Source: Mycothermus thermophilus
Taxonomy: Eukaryota; Ascomycota; Sordariomycetes; Sordariales; Chaetomiaceae
Direction of reading: 5' to 3'
Length of the DNA: 64,000 nt
NCBI GenBank assembly: GCA_011316235.1
Contig: QQBE01000023.1
Coordinates: forward strand, 186,001-250,000
Shown: positions 11,545-23,200 of the stretch, one piece after another
Position numbering within the stretch: position 1 is the stretch's first letter
Layout of the letters: each line of letters starts with the position of its first letter
Made by a program: the position numbers and the translations under genes
Notes under the pieces: model-generated
What the model saw: only the letters and a program-made list of their open reading frames with translations
Databases searched by the model: none
Told to the model about the DNA's origin: nothing

Positions 11545-12699
11545 ATTCTGAGTCGCTGACTCGACGATCACGGCCGGTTTTTGCATGAAAGGAAACAAAC
11601 GACCGCGATAAAAATGGAGGGTAATGAGATGTCTTGGGAATTCTTATGTACATAGATTGTTTATCATGAGGATGGGGGACGGGGAGGATTCACTTCTCAG
11701 TATATACATTTTATGCATTGATCATTTGACATCATCTTGGTTCTTCAAGTTTGCTCTGTGGTGGCTTGTGATCTGTGATATGAATGCGGAAGCAGGAATG
11801 AGACTTTGATCTCCAGCAAGTTATAGTAACTTTTATTCCATCCCATTGACGTCTCGTTCCTGTGTTGATATTATGGTAGTTCAGGGCCTAAGATCGTGAT
11901 TACTCATCCCCCGTCCCGCCGAGAGAGCGACAACGCAATCCATTTGCTTCAAGAACTACCCAGGAGAGCAGACAACCTTTAAAATCGGCCCCAAGTTCTG
12001 CGCGTCGCCTGAACTCATACAACAAAACAGACACGTAAGATTTTTCTTGAAGCGGTTGTGGGTGTGTGTTGCACGTCACAACTCCGCAGCAAATGCGGGG
12101 AAATGCTACAAGTAAATGAGACGAGAATACCCCGCCACACATTGGGAAATCCATCCTATGTCTATGTATGTATGTACATACGACATGGGATATCATGATC
12201 CCTGGTGATGCCAAAATGATGTAGTGGGCGGTACAGAATTCCACACAGAGGTATGTTCGTAGAATTGAAAGAAGGATATTGCGGAGAAGCACTTGACGTC
12301 TCCTTGTGTTCCCGAGTCTCCCGCTACGGCAGGATAAAGCCGAGAATTTATTGGCACAGCACAACTTCTTTCTCGTCCACGCGATCTCGAGACTTGGACT
12401 TTCGACTCGCACCCATATTCTTGACATTGTAGGTTTCGTATTCCACAGAGGTTCATCGGTGCTGTGAGGACCACAACCTCCAAACAGGAGCCCACTCCTC
12501 CGTCCCGTTTGTGGGGAACTACCATACCTCTGTACCCCAACCACATCACCCATCTATCTATCTATCCTTTAAGTTCACCACTTCTCACCAGGGAACCTGA
12601 ACACAAGACTTCAAAAAAGACTTTTACATATATACCTGCAGGGTATTTCTGGCCGTCCCTGTTCTCCAGAGTCCTCGATCGTCATAATTTCATAACACC
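11545..12699. other. cbh1 3' region and galactokinase 5' region; no gene seen
   Basis: AT-richer sequence that probably contains the cbh1 3' untranslated region and the galactokinase promoter. A CTAT tetranucleotide run lies near 12553-12566. A TATATA element at about 12628-12633 stands some 70 bp before the galactokinase ATG. Minus-strand open frames at 11900-12553 have no recognisable features. Confidence 0.6.
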
Positions 12700-14348
12700 A
12701 TGGTCGGCACAGTCCCCGTCGTTCGCTCAATCGACGCCACCTACTCCGAAGATGCCTCGGAGTCACAAAAGGAGAGATGGAACAAGCTATTGGCCAAGTT
12801 CACCTCGACCTACGGCCACGCCCCCGAATTTGTCTCGCGGTCTCCTGGCCGCGTGAACATCATCGGCGAGCACATCGACTACTCGCTCTACCCGGTCCTG
12901 CCCATGGCCATCACGGCCGATGCCCTGCTCGCCGTGTCCACCAACCCGGCTCCAACCAAGGACGGGACATTCAAGGTTCAGATTGCAAACGTCCGCGAAG
13001 AAAAGTACCCTGCGCGCGAGTTCGACATCCCCTACGACAGCGTGGACATTGACCCCACGATGCATGAGTGGTCCAACTACTTCAAGGCCGGCCTCCGAGG
13101 CGCACTCGAGCTGCTGCGGAAGAAGCGCGGCGAGGATTTCAAGCCAAAGAGCATGCAGATACTCGTGGACGGGACCGTCCCTGCCGGCGGTGGTCTCAGC
13201 TCGAGCGCCGCCTTCGTCAGCGCCAGCGCCCTGGCCGTCCTGGTCGCCAACGGCGAGCAGGTTGTCGACAAGACCGAGTTGACCGAGCTGGCTATTGTGA
13301 GCGAGCGGGCTGTGGGGGTGAACTCAGGAGGGTAAGGACTTCTTCGTCTCGCTGGGAAGAAGACAAAGGCAGCTTGCTGACCTGATGCCGCAGAATGGAT
13401 CAGTCCGCCTCCGTCTTCTCGGAGCGAGGCTCCGCCCTCTTCGTCTCCTTCACCCCAACTCTGACAGTCCGCCCAGTGCAGTTCCCACCAACCAACCCAG
13501 AACTAACCTTCCTCATTGCCCAATCCTTCGTCACTTCAGACAAAGTCGTGACAGCGCCCATCCACTACAACCTGCGCGTCGTCGAGTGCAGCCTCGCAGC
13601 CGCCTTCCTCAACGCCAAGCTCAACCCGCCCGGCACCCAGCTACCACACGACGCCTCGCCCCTGGGCATCAGCCTCCACGGCTTCCACGAAACCTATTTT
13701 TCCATCAACGACCGCGGCAAGGACAAGTCTGTTGCGCACCAGCTGGAGGAGCTGTGCGCACTGACGGCCCAAACCCTCACCCAAGCCGACGGCTACACGC
13801 GCGAGGAGATCGCCGAGGTCCTGGGGATCTCGGTCGACGAGCTCCACGCGCGCTTCACGCAGCGCATCCCCGTGCGCGCCGAGCGGTTCAACCTCCGCGC
13901 GCGCGCCCTGCACGTCTTCAACGAGGCCCTCCGCGTGCTCAAGTTCATGGCTCTGTTGGAAGAAGGCCCCTCCAGCAGTGGTAGGAATAACAACGAGAAC
14001 GAGAACGACACCTCAGCCTACAACGCCCGCCTCGGCGCCCTGCTCAACGAGAGCCAAGCCTCGTGCCGCCACGCCTACGAGTGCAGCTGTCCCGAGCTCG
14101 ACGCGCTCTGCGACATTGCGCTCGCCGCGGGGTCGTACGGCAGCCGGCTCACGGGCGCGGGTTGGGGCGGGTGCAGCGTGCATCTGGTGCCTGCGGATCG
14201 CGTGGAGGAGGTGAAGGCGGCGTGGGAGAGGGAGTATTATTCCAAGCTGACCGGGCTGACGGAGGAGCAAAGGAAGGGCGCGGTGGTGGTGTCGAGGCCG
14301 GGGACGGGGAGTGTGGTTGTTTTGGTGGAGGAGGGCGGGAGGTTGTAG
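12700..14348 (+). CDS. gal1: Galactokinase, 528 aa
   Basis: First committed enzyme of the Leloir pathway: it phosphorylates alpha-D-galactose at C1 with ATP in the cytosol. Exons 12700-13331 and 13394-14348 are joined across a 62-nt intron that splits the codon before the GGMDQ segment. All three GHMP-kinase motifs are visible: SPGRVNIIGEHIDYS at 48-62 (galactose-binding signature), PAGGGLSSSAA at 161-171 (phosphate-binding loop) and TGAGWGGCSVH from 464. The length fits fungal Gal1-type enzymes, which are longer than bacterial GalK. An Asn/Glu-rich insertion (NNNENEND) sits near residue 410. There is no Leloir gene cluster around it; the neighbours are cbh1 and a metallothionein. Confidence 0.96.
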
Positions 14349-15180
14349 TAAGTAGGGCTTTGGGATGCATTATTCGGGGATTTGCTGTCCTTACTTACTC
14401 GCCTTGATATGCCTTCAAGCGGAGGTTGTTATTAGCTGGATTGCGGCCCGGAACATGATGCCCTGGATGGTGGAATGTTGTGACTTGGGTGTTAGGTTGG
14501 GTAGGGTAGCGCTGGTTCAGGAAGGCTAACCTTCCAGCGTTCTCTCAACCACTCTATCAGTAAGACATTCATGACGATCCATTCCTTGCCACTTTATGGT
14601 TGTAAACCACCATGATCATGTTTGAGTGTCTAACAAGGCTATGTCTCATGGTAGGTATCTCAAATGCCGTTAGACATAGCACCCGATGGCCGGATGGAAG
14701 TGAATGTTATTTGGAGGATATCACAGGGTGAAGATCAGTTCCTCGGCCGGCCTAGCTTGCTCCTGATTCACCCACCTAGACACAGATAAAACCAAAGCCC
14801 CTGTGACATAAGAATTATGAGAGTTTGGGATGCCCAAGTATGAATACGGGTTTCATTGTGCCGAATCGGCCTTCGCGGCTCTCGGGGATCTTCCATCGAA
14901 GTCCAACCTTCAGACACCTACCTAGAGACCTGACGTCATCACGTCGCCACAAACCCTCTCCGACAAGTAACCCCTCGAACGATCACTGCGTCATTCTTCA
15001 GTATTTATGAGACCCTTTCCTACCCCTCTCACTCGGCCAAAGTCCCATCTATCGAACAAAGTTGAGCGGAACCCCAACTTGCTTTGATCCATCTTCTCGG
15101 ACCACAACTCGAGAACCTCGAAACAATTCAAGCTCACACTGAATCCACTTTTTAAAACTCCCAAGAACACCACCACCAAC
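14349..15180. other. Intergenic region with the metallothionein promoter; no gene seen
   Basis: No coding frame longer than about 60 codons with any recognisable property. The last 200 bp are CT/CA-rich and end in CACCACCACCAAC directly before the metallothionein ATG, typical of an efficient fungal leader. I could not identify a convincing metal-response element by eye. Confidence 0.55.
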
Positions 15181-15392
15181 ATGAGCGGCAGCGGCTGTGG
15201 TTGTGGCAGCACGGGCACTTGCAACTGCCCCAAGGGCGAGTGCACTTGTCCTAACTGCCCGGTACGTTCATCTCTCCCTCCCTGTCTCACTCTCATACCA
15301 CTCTCATCAAACAAGGAACAATTTTTTTTTTTTCCCACGGAGCAAAGATGCTGACATATCTTGCTTTTGTGGCACAGAGGCCGGGCAACTGA
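15181..15392 (+). CDS. Copper-metallothionein, about 31 aa
   Basis: Small cysteine-rich metal-binding peptide, presumably buffering Cu(I) in the cytosol. Exon 1 (15181-15261) encodes 27 residues with seven cysteines at 6, 8, 14, 16, 21, 23 and 26, in the order CxC-x5-CxC-x4-CxC-x2-C. This is nearly the spacing of the Neurospora copper metallothionein, which also has seven cysteines in about 25 residues. A donor (GTACGT) follows at 15262. With the acceptor at 15377 the second exon adds four residues and stops at 15390-15392. With an acceptor two bases later it would add eight residues (AGQLNDMV) and stop at 15406; both are open. The ATG is preceded by a CACCACCACCAAC leader. The gene is easily missed by automated annotation. 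Confidence 0.82.
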
Positions 15393-15406
15393 ACGACATG
15401 GTTTGA

Positions 15407-16034
15407 TGGTTTGTCAGGGGGGAACTTGATCATGGGTTAATATTATTGAGCGGCGGGAGAATGCCGGGTCGAGTGTAGGATAACTGTATCTTTAGTGTCT
15501 ACTCAATCCTAAATACATGCCTCAGATAATCAGGTTGCCGAATGCTGTGAATTGACGTGCTCGTATCGATGTTGTGTCCGTTTGTGTCAAGAATTGTGTA
15601 GTCCCACAAGTCGAGGCCATCGCTTGCCGATGTGGTCAGGAGAGATAGATGAAGGCATCTAAGTCAGCAGGAGCGGAACTCCCACTCCCTGAAATAAGCC
15701 TAGTACGAACGATGCCTTATGATGCCGATAGAAATGTTCATGAAGCCGTCGCCGTGGCACCAACCCTAGCAGGCAGTATATTAACACTACGTTCAACCTA
15801 CGTTCTTTTCTGCATGTACATATCCCTTCCTCATTCCGTCCAAGGACACTCGCCCAGCTCTCCGTGTGGACATTCTGTATCCTCACCAGACCCAAGCCGT
15901 TTTATACATGCCGCCACAAAATGCCATTATTATCCTAACACCATTCATTACCTTCCACTCATAACGCCCCATTCTATTGCCCAGCCCAATAAAAGCACTG
16001 TCCAGGAAACCGACTCATTGCACAATCTCACGAC
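15407..16034. other. Intergenic region between metallothionein and RING-CH gene 3' ends
   Basis: Convergent 3' regions. The plus frame 15649-16341 continues into the antisense of the next gene and has no domain. I see nothing else supportable. Confidence 0.55.
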
Positions 16035-16412
16035 TCATGCTGAACCCGAGGCAATAGCAGGTGAAGCACCAACCGTCCCCGACCCATGCTTACGCTCCAC
16101 GTTCTTGATCCTCCTCTTTTTCTTCACCTGCACCCTCCTATACTTCATGTACAGCTTGAACATATCCTTGAGGACCACAAACAGGCACCCGCCCAGCAGG
16201 CTGCGGCCCCAGCGCGTCCGAAGCAGGGTGGGGGGTGATTGGGTGCTGCTGTTTGAAGCGAGGAACGAGAATGATGACGGGGTTGGAGGGGTGGTCAACC
16301 GTCGTGGTAGGAGGAGGCGGAGGAGCTCGCCGAAGGTGTAGGAAATGAAGGGATAGAGGAGGGAGCTGATGATGCTATTGCTGATGAGGGTGATGGGGTC
16401 CATGACGAAATT

Positions 16413-16448
<36 letters not shown>

Positions 16449-17784
16449 GCGGTTTTGAGGTTGGTTTTGTTGCCGAGGCGGGTTTTGTTGCTGCTGATTC
16501 TGTTGCTGCTGGGCGGCAGCGGGTCGTTGGGCAGGAGGCGGTTGTTGTTGCTGGTTTGCTGGTCTTTGTTGATTGGCATTGTTGTTTCTAGGCGCTTGGG
16601 CTTGGGCTTGAGCTTCCCGGCCACGGTCGATGAGGGCTCTAGCTCTCTCGTAGAGTGGCACGCCATCGCCGGCCTCGTTGTCATCGTATTCATCGTCCAA
16701 GTCGGGCATGTGAGCAACGGCGTCCACTTGGACCCTATACTCACCGTCAATTGCCACCTCGATTCCAATTTCCCCTCCAGCCATGTCTAGAACTTGGTCC
16801 AGACACCAGCGGCCAATGTTTCCAATCACTCGTGATATCCCACCAGCAAACCACGCGTTGTGAAGACCCCCGCCCGCAGGTTGTTGCCCAGGGGCTTGAG
16901 CCTGGTTCGGACCGGCATCCTCCAGTGCTGCATCTTGCTGTGGCAGCTCATCATCCACCTGACGCTCGCCTTCTTCAGGTGGAAGTCCGCGAAGTGCCCT
17001 GTTGAGTCGCCGCTCCAAGGCGCCGAATGTGTCAAAGTAGAAATTGTCATAACTGAGATGGATGATTGGAAACATGACCATAGCCCATCGGGGTGACGGG
17101 GGCCATGTGTTGCTGGCGACAAGCCTTAGGCCATACTGCAACGCCCGTGTCAGTCAAGAGTCCCGGGAAACAAGAACACAGTAAAGTAGGAGTGCTTACG
17201 AGAGTGGTGAAGGGCATAACGAAGAGCATTATCCCCGGAAACCATCGCACGGCAACGACGCCAGGACCAATCCACGACAGCGCCCAGATTTTGAGAAGGG
17301 TGGCAGTCTTTTTTGGGCTCCCCCAAAGCCAACCCCAAGCAGCATCTCGACCGGCAAAGACGCGCAAGGCGGTTACGCCATAGGCAGCAGAAGCGCTGAC
17401 GCAGCCCAGGACCGCCAGGGCTCCCATAGCGTACGGCGACACTTCGCTGTATTGTCGGTATAACGCATCGTGAAGGGCGACGACAGAGTCGAAGGGCTCC
17501 TCGATAAGGATGAGGGCTTTGCATGCCGGGCAGCGAAACCCGTCCCTTGGGGTCCCCGAAGAGGACTCCATCTCGGCAACCCAGCGCAGCATGCAGTCAT
17601 GGTGCGCCTCGAGGCTGCAGGGACATGGGTTCACCCATGTCGCCCTCGGGGTCTCCTCATCGTTCTGAAGGCAGATGAAGCAGACGCGCTGGTCGTTGCG
17701 AGCGATGGGAGCGGGCGCTAGGGAATACCCATTGTTCCGGGAACTGCGTGACGAGGTCATTTCGGCCAGACGACTAAAGGCCAC
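16035..17784 (-). CDS. RING-CH (MARCH-type) membrane E3 ubiquitin ligase, about 561 aa
   Basis: Probable membrane-bound E3 that passes ubiquitin from an E2 to membrane or ER substrates. Exon 1 is 17784-17200 and exon 2 is 17135-16035; the 64-nt intron is in phase 0. Residues 35-88 form a C4HC3 RING-CH finger: C35-x2-C38, C54-x-C56, H61-x2-C64 and C85-x2-C88. Hydrophobic segments at about 117-143 and 163-195, and one near the C-terminus, suggest several membrane passes. Between them is a low-complexity stretch rich in Ala/Gln/Pro/Asn that ends in 13 consecutive Asn encoded by a GTT/AAC repeat (16408-16449). A second ATG (M9) could also start translation. I do not recognise the specific subfamily. 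The gene is divergent from the Sgt2 gene. Confidence 0.85.
16408..16449 (-). repeat. AAC trinucleotide repeat coding for poly-Asn
   Basis: A run of about 13-14 AAC (GTT on the plus strand) codons in the RING-CH gene encodes an uninterrupted poly-Asn tract next to Gln-rich sequence. Length polymorphism between strains is likely. Confidence 0.9.
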
Positions 17785-18532
17785 GATGCTGCGGTCGGTG
17801 AGAAGGGTTGGTGATGAAGGTGTTGTGATAATATCTATTAGTAGGAAGCTGAGGGTCGGCGTCGCTTCATTGATGTCGTGGCTGGCTGCTGCTGGCTTGA
17901 CCGCGCGCAGTTGTCGCGTCGGGACTGGTGTATGTACAAAGTACTCGTGTGTAGGGGAAAGGTGTTGATCCTACTCGGTTGGGGTTGAGTCTTAACGGAA
18001 CTCGTAGATCGAGGGCCTTGATATCAGGCCCGTGACTGGGCCGATGTGGCGTTGAGATGAAGGGCGGAAGAGAAGATGAGCAAGCCAAAACGGAGGTCAC
18101 CAGCTTGAGGACCCAAAGTCGCGGCACTGACATCAGCTGCCCCACTCAGTGGATGCAGCTTCCCGCTGTTGCTGTTGCCCTGCAGACCAACCGAACCGGA
18201 GGCTGTGGGGGGGCACGTGCTGTGGCATCAATGTTACATAGCCACGTAAATACGTAATTACAAGTATTGTGACAGGTTACGGTTCTTTGCGCATCGGAGC
18301 TGCCCCACTTCTGCCGCAGCCCCTCCATTACCTTAGGTGTCGTCGACGAACATGGAATCCGCCCGACTTGAATCTCTCCAGGTCTCTTTTCATTCTGGAC
18401 CCAGACTTCGCATCTACCAAAGTAATTTCGTGGCGAGCTAACTTCTCCCACAAAACACATTTCTGGCTCTTTACCTCTGCTCCCCCGCCCTTGACTCGGA
18501 GATTCAGGGCGCCGTCTGGCCAGCACTCTACC
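17785..18532. other. Divergent promoter region between the RING-CH and Sgt2 genes
   Basis: About 750 bp shared upstream region. No coding frame is supported. A short TACGTAATTAC segment near 18250 is locally AT-rich. No clear TATA box is visible, which would suit two housekeeping genes. Confidence 0.55.
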
Positions 18533-19747
18533 ATGGTATGTCCGTCCTTCTCTACCCCTCTCCAAAGACACTCTGAGACTGACTCTTCCAGGCCTCATCA
18601 ACAACACCCAAGCAGCGCCTCGCGCTGGCCATCTGCGACTTCCTTTCCACCTCGCTCACCGACGGCACCCTGACCGCCGAGGAGAAGGACTCGATTGACA
18701 TTGCCATCAACTGCATCAGCGAGTCCTTCAACGTCGACCCCTCCGACAAGGCCGCCGTGCAATCCGCCATCGGCAACCAGAGCCTCTTCCAAATCTACTC
18801 TGTCTACGAGAAGCTCAAGAATGCCGTCCCTCCTAAACCCGCCGAGTCCTCCTCCTCTTCTTCTTCAACCGCTGCCGCTGGTTCCGGCTCATCTTCCACC
18901 AGCGAACCCACCGAAGAACAAAAGAAGCAGGCTGAGGCCCTCAAATCCAAAGGCAACGCCGCCATGGCCGCCAAGGACTATCCCACCGCCATCGATTACT
19001 ACACTCAAGCCCTAGCCATCCACCCGACAAACCCCATCTACCTCTCCAACCGCGCCGCCGCCCACTCCGCCAATCGCGACCATGAGGCTGCGCGCGCCGA
19101 CGCCGAGGCTGCCGTGGCTATCGACCCGCACTACACCAAGGCTTGGAGCCGTCTCGGCCTGGCAAAGTTCGCGCTCGGCGACGCCAAGGGCGCCATGGAG
19201 GCCTATCAAAAGGGCATCGAGTATGAAGGCAACGGCGGAAGCGAGGCCATGAAGAAGGGCTACGAAACCGCCAAGCGCCGGGTGGAGGAGCTCGCTGCTG
19301 AGGAGTCCGCCGCGTCATCTCGGGGTGCGGGCGCCGGGGCTGGGACTCGTTCCGGCGGCGGCGGTGGTGGATTGCCGGATCTTGGCAGCCTGTTCGGCGG
19401 CGGCGGCGGCGGCGGCGGTGGCGGCGGTGGCATGCCCGATTTCGCGTCCATCATGAACAATCCCATGTTCGCGTCCATGGCGCAGAATCTCATGAGCAAC
19501 CCTGACCTGATGGCCAACCTCATGAATAACCCGCGCCTGCGCCAGCTGGCCGATCAGTTTGGTCGCGGCGGTGGCATGCCGGATCTTGGATCGCTCATGT
19601 CGGATCCCAGCATTGCCGAGATGTGAGTTTCTCTTTCCAGACTACATTCATATATCTAGGAAAATACTGACGCAGGAACACAGGGCGCGGAATCTCATGG
19701 GCGGCGGCGGCGGCGCCGGCCGGGGTGGTGGTGGTTCGAGTTCATGA
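18533..19747 (+). CDS. sgt2: Sgt2/SGTA-type small glutamine-rich TPR co-chaperone, about 365 aa
   Basis: Cytosolic co-chaperone that receives tail-anchored membrane proteins from ribosomes or Hsp70 and passes them to the Get4-Get5/Get3 machinery. Three exons: 18533-18535 (only the ATG), 18592-19622 and 19684-19747. The N-terminal dimerisation domain (about 5-55, from RLALAICDFL) is the surface that binds Get5/UBL4. A Ser-rich linker follows, then three TPR repeats (about 110-225) with carboxylate-clamp-like residues for Hsp70/Hsp90 tails. The C-terminal region is glycine-rich, with GGC-repeat runs and Asn-Pro-Met segments (MNNPMFASMAQNLMSNPD) typical of the substrate-binding domain. The rebuilt start (MASSTTPKQRLALAI) fits the family. 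A downstream ATG in the long exon would lose the dimerisation domain. Confidence 0.92.
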
Positions 19748-20256
19748 AGGGTGATGTTGATGACGGTTTTCTTTGCGCCTGTCTGCTCCAGAGTTATATT
19801 TCCTAGACTTGTCTATGGGGATGCTGTTCCTCTAGTCTCATAGAGAGAGATACCTATATGTTGTGGTCTTTTTGCTCGGTCATGAATCCTCCTGTGATAC
19901 CTCACTTCTACTGGCGTAGTCTACTTCCTGATGTCCTCCGTGCTATGTCAACGGGATGTTCACCGAGAACTCGTGTGAATGTCCCCGGTTGGCTGACAAC
20001 ATTCAACTTTCCGGTTAGTATGCATAGCATGTCCCGTATGGATGTGGCATAGCGACGCCTCAAACGCCATGATATTTCTACTACCTAGTTGCGATCGATA
20101 AAAAAACAACGTAGGAATAAGCAAAACAAACAATATACCGCCCAACCCATCGATCTACAAATTTATGTGTTTCTTTGTTTCATGGACAGCATGTTTCTCC
20201 CCCGGTCTCCCCGCCACCAAAGCCAGCCGCAATCGGTTGAAGGTTGCTCAGCACTC
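19748..20256. other. Convergent 3' region between sgt2 and the FGAM synthase gene
   Basis: AT-richer than the flanking coding sequence. It presumably carries the 3' untranslated regions and polyadenylation signals of both genes (for example CGATAAAAAAAC at about 20095). No gene is seen. Confidence 0.6.
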
Positions 20257-23200
20257 TTAACCAACCCACCTCCTCGCGCTCCTAAACATCCTCAACCACG
20301 GCCCAAACTCTCCCCACTCGCCCACCTCCTCGGGCGGCACGTAGCTGCCCACGTCCGCCAGGATGGTCCTCTCCGGGTGCGGCATCATGACCAGCACCCT
20401 GCCGTCCTTGCTCGACACGCCCGCCACGCCCGCGGGGCTGCCGTTGGGGTTGTAGGGATACTGCTCCGTCACGTTGAGCCTGTTGTCCACGTAGCGCAGG
20501 CGGATGCCGCCCTCCTCGGTCAGCGCGCGGAACTGCTCCTCGCTGGCGAACTGGGCGCGGCCTTCGCCGTGCGACACGACGATGGGCAGCGCCGAGCCGT
20601 TCATGCCGTGGAAAAACACGGAGGGATTGGCCGGGTTGTCCTCGATCTTGACCATGCTGAAGCGGCCCTCGAACTGGGCCGACGCGTTGTCGACAAACAC
20701 GGGGAAGTGCTCAGCGCCCGGGATGAGCTCCTTGAGGCGCGACAGCATCTGGCAGCCGTTGCACACGCCGAGGGCGAAGGTGTCGCTGCGCGCGAAGAAG
20801 GCCGCCATCTCGCGGCGCGCGCCCTCGTGCAGCAGGATCGACTTGGCCCAGCCCACGCCGGCGCCCAGGACGTCGCCGTACGAGAAGCCGCCGCAGGCCG
20901 CGAGGCCGACGAAATCGGCCAGCGACCGGCCCCCGATGATGTCCGTCATGTGCACGTCGACGGGGTCGAAGCCCGCCGCGCGGAAGGCGAAGGCCATCTC
21001 GGCGTAGCCGTTGACGCCCTGCTCGCGGAGGATGGCCACGCGCGGCGTCTTGCCGAGGAAGCTGGTGATGGACGCCTTGAGCGGGGTGATGTTCTCCGCC
21101 GGGGAGAAGGTGAGGTTGTACGACAGACCCGGGTCTTCGTTGTCGAGGATGGTGGCGTACTCGGACTCGGCGCAGGCGGGGGTGTCGCGGAGCTTCTGCA
21201 TCTCGTAGGACGTCTTGGTCCACCATTGCTGCATCTCCGCGCGGTCGAGGGTGGCGAAGGGCGCGCCCTCGCCGTAGCGGATGGTGAGGGTCTGGCCGGC
21301 CGATGTAGGCTTGACGACGCCGAACTTGCGGATGAGACCCGGCGGCGGGCCGCAGGTGGCGAAGCAGCGCTTGAAGTTGATCTCGTCGGAAGCGCGGACC
21401 TGGAACACAGCGCCGAGTTCCTCGTTGAAGAGCGCATCCAAGATATCAGAAAGGCTGCCCGAGGCGGCAATGCCGTCCAGCATAATGTCCACGCCGCACC
21501 GACCGGCGAACATCATCTCAGCAATGGTGGTGATGAGGCCACCGTCCGACCTGTCGTGGTACGCGAGGACGACGCCGCTCTCGTGCAACTGGGCGAGAGC
21601 GTCAAAGTAATCCTTGAGGAGATCCACATCCCGGACGTCGGGGGCCTCGGTGCCGATGGCACCAAGAGACTGCGCGAGGGCAGAACCGCCAAGGGCCTTG
21701 CGGCCTGCCGCCAGGTCGACGTACAGCAAGATGGACTCGCCGACGTCTTCCACGCGGCGAAGCTGAGGGGTCCAGGTACGCCGAACGTCCTCCACCAGGG
21801 TGAAGGCTGAAATGACCACCGACACCGGGGCGGTGACGCTCTTCTTGATCTCGCCGTCCTTCCACGACGACTTCATGGAAGTCGAATCCTTGCCGACAGG
21901 AATGCTGACGTTGAGCTTGGGGCAAAGGTCCATGCCGATAGCCTCAACAGCCTCATAAAGGGCGGCGCCTTCGCCGGGATGATTGACAGCGGCCATCCAG
22001 TTGGCCGAAAGCTTCACACGGCGCAGGTCGCCGCGGTGGTGACCACCCTTGATGTCGGCGGCGCCGAGGTTCAGCAGAGCCTCGGCAACAGCCATACGAG
22101 CGGAAGCAGCAGGAGAGATGAGAGCCAATGTCGGCTTCTCGCCCATGGCCATGGCCTCACCAGTTCGGGAGCCATCCAGATTGAAAGACGTGGCAGTGAC
22201 GGCGACGTCCGCAACGGGGGTCTGCCACGGGCCAACCATCTGATCCCGCACCGACAGACCACCGACGGTACGGTCACCGATGGTGATGAGGAACGACTTG
22301 GAGCCGACCGACGGCATCCAGAAAACGCGCTTCACAGCTTCCTTCAACAACTCAGCGTCGCTCAGAGAGCTACCGACGGCAGCCTTAAGGGCCGCGACGG
22401 CATCAAACGCCGGCCAGGAAGGCTTCTTGGAGTTCACAATCCGCTCCAGCCTGCGGCCCTTAGGGAAGAGTACATCCATGGGAACGTCAATAGGGCGCGG
22501 ATACTCTTTGGACTCCCGGTCGCTGAGAATCAGGTGGGAGACGCCATCCACCTCCTTGGAGAGGACGGTACCGACGTCCGAAAAGCCGCAGCGCTCGCGA
22601 CCTAGAAAAGGGTTAGAGTTGTGAATTCCAACAGACATCACAGAATTTGTTGGACTTACGGCAGATGCTGGCAAACCGCTCCATGCCATCGTCGTTCACC
22701 AAGAGGACATAACGCTCCTGGGCCTCATTGCACCAGATCTGGAGCGGGCTCATGCTGCGATCCACGCTCTCGACCTGGCGCAACTCGAACCGGCCACCAA
22801 AGCCGGCGTCCTTGACAAGTTCCGGGAGCGCGTTGGACAGACCACCAGCGCCCACGTCATGGATCATGGCGATAGGGTTCTGGTCGCCAAGCGAAATACA
22901 CGTGTTGATAACCATCTGCGCGCGGCGCTCCATCTCCGGATTGCCGCGCTGGACGCTGTCGAAGTCCAAATCGGCATCGCCCTCGCCCGAGGCCTTACTC
23001 GAGGCGGCGCCACCGCCCAGACCGATCAACATGGCAGGACCGCCAAGGACGATGACGTGGGCGCCCTCCTTCACATACTCGGGCTTCTTGAGGGCGTGCT
23101 TCTCCCGGACCGTGCCGACACCGCCGGCGATCATGATAGGCTTGTGATAGCCGCGGTACTCGCCCTCGACCTTGGTGTCATCGGGGGTGAGAAGTGTGCG

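Noticed and set aside
10366..11598. 410-codon minus-strand open frame across cbh1
   Set aside because: Val/Ala/Gly-rich antisense shadow of the GH7 gene.
12162..12200. ACATACGACATGGGAT, resembling the start of fungal 5S rRNA
   Set aside because: Only the first few bases match; the following sequence lacks the conserved 5S internal control regions.
20089..21810. 573-codon plus-strand open frame antisense to ade6
   Set aside because: Composition (His/Arg/Ala/Glu-rich, no domain) mirrors the GC-biased third codon positions of the real FGAM synthase on the minus strand.
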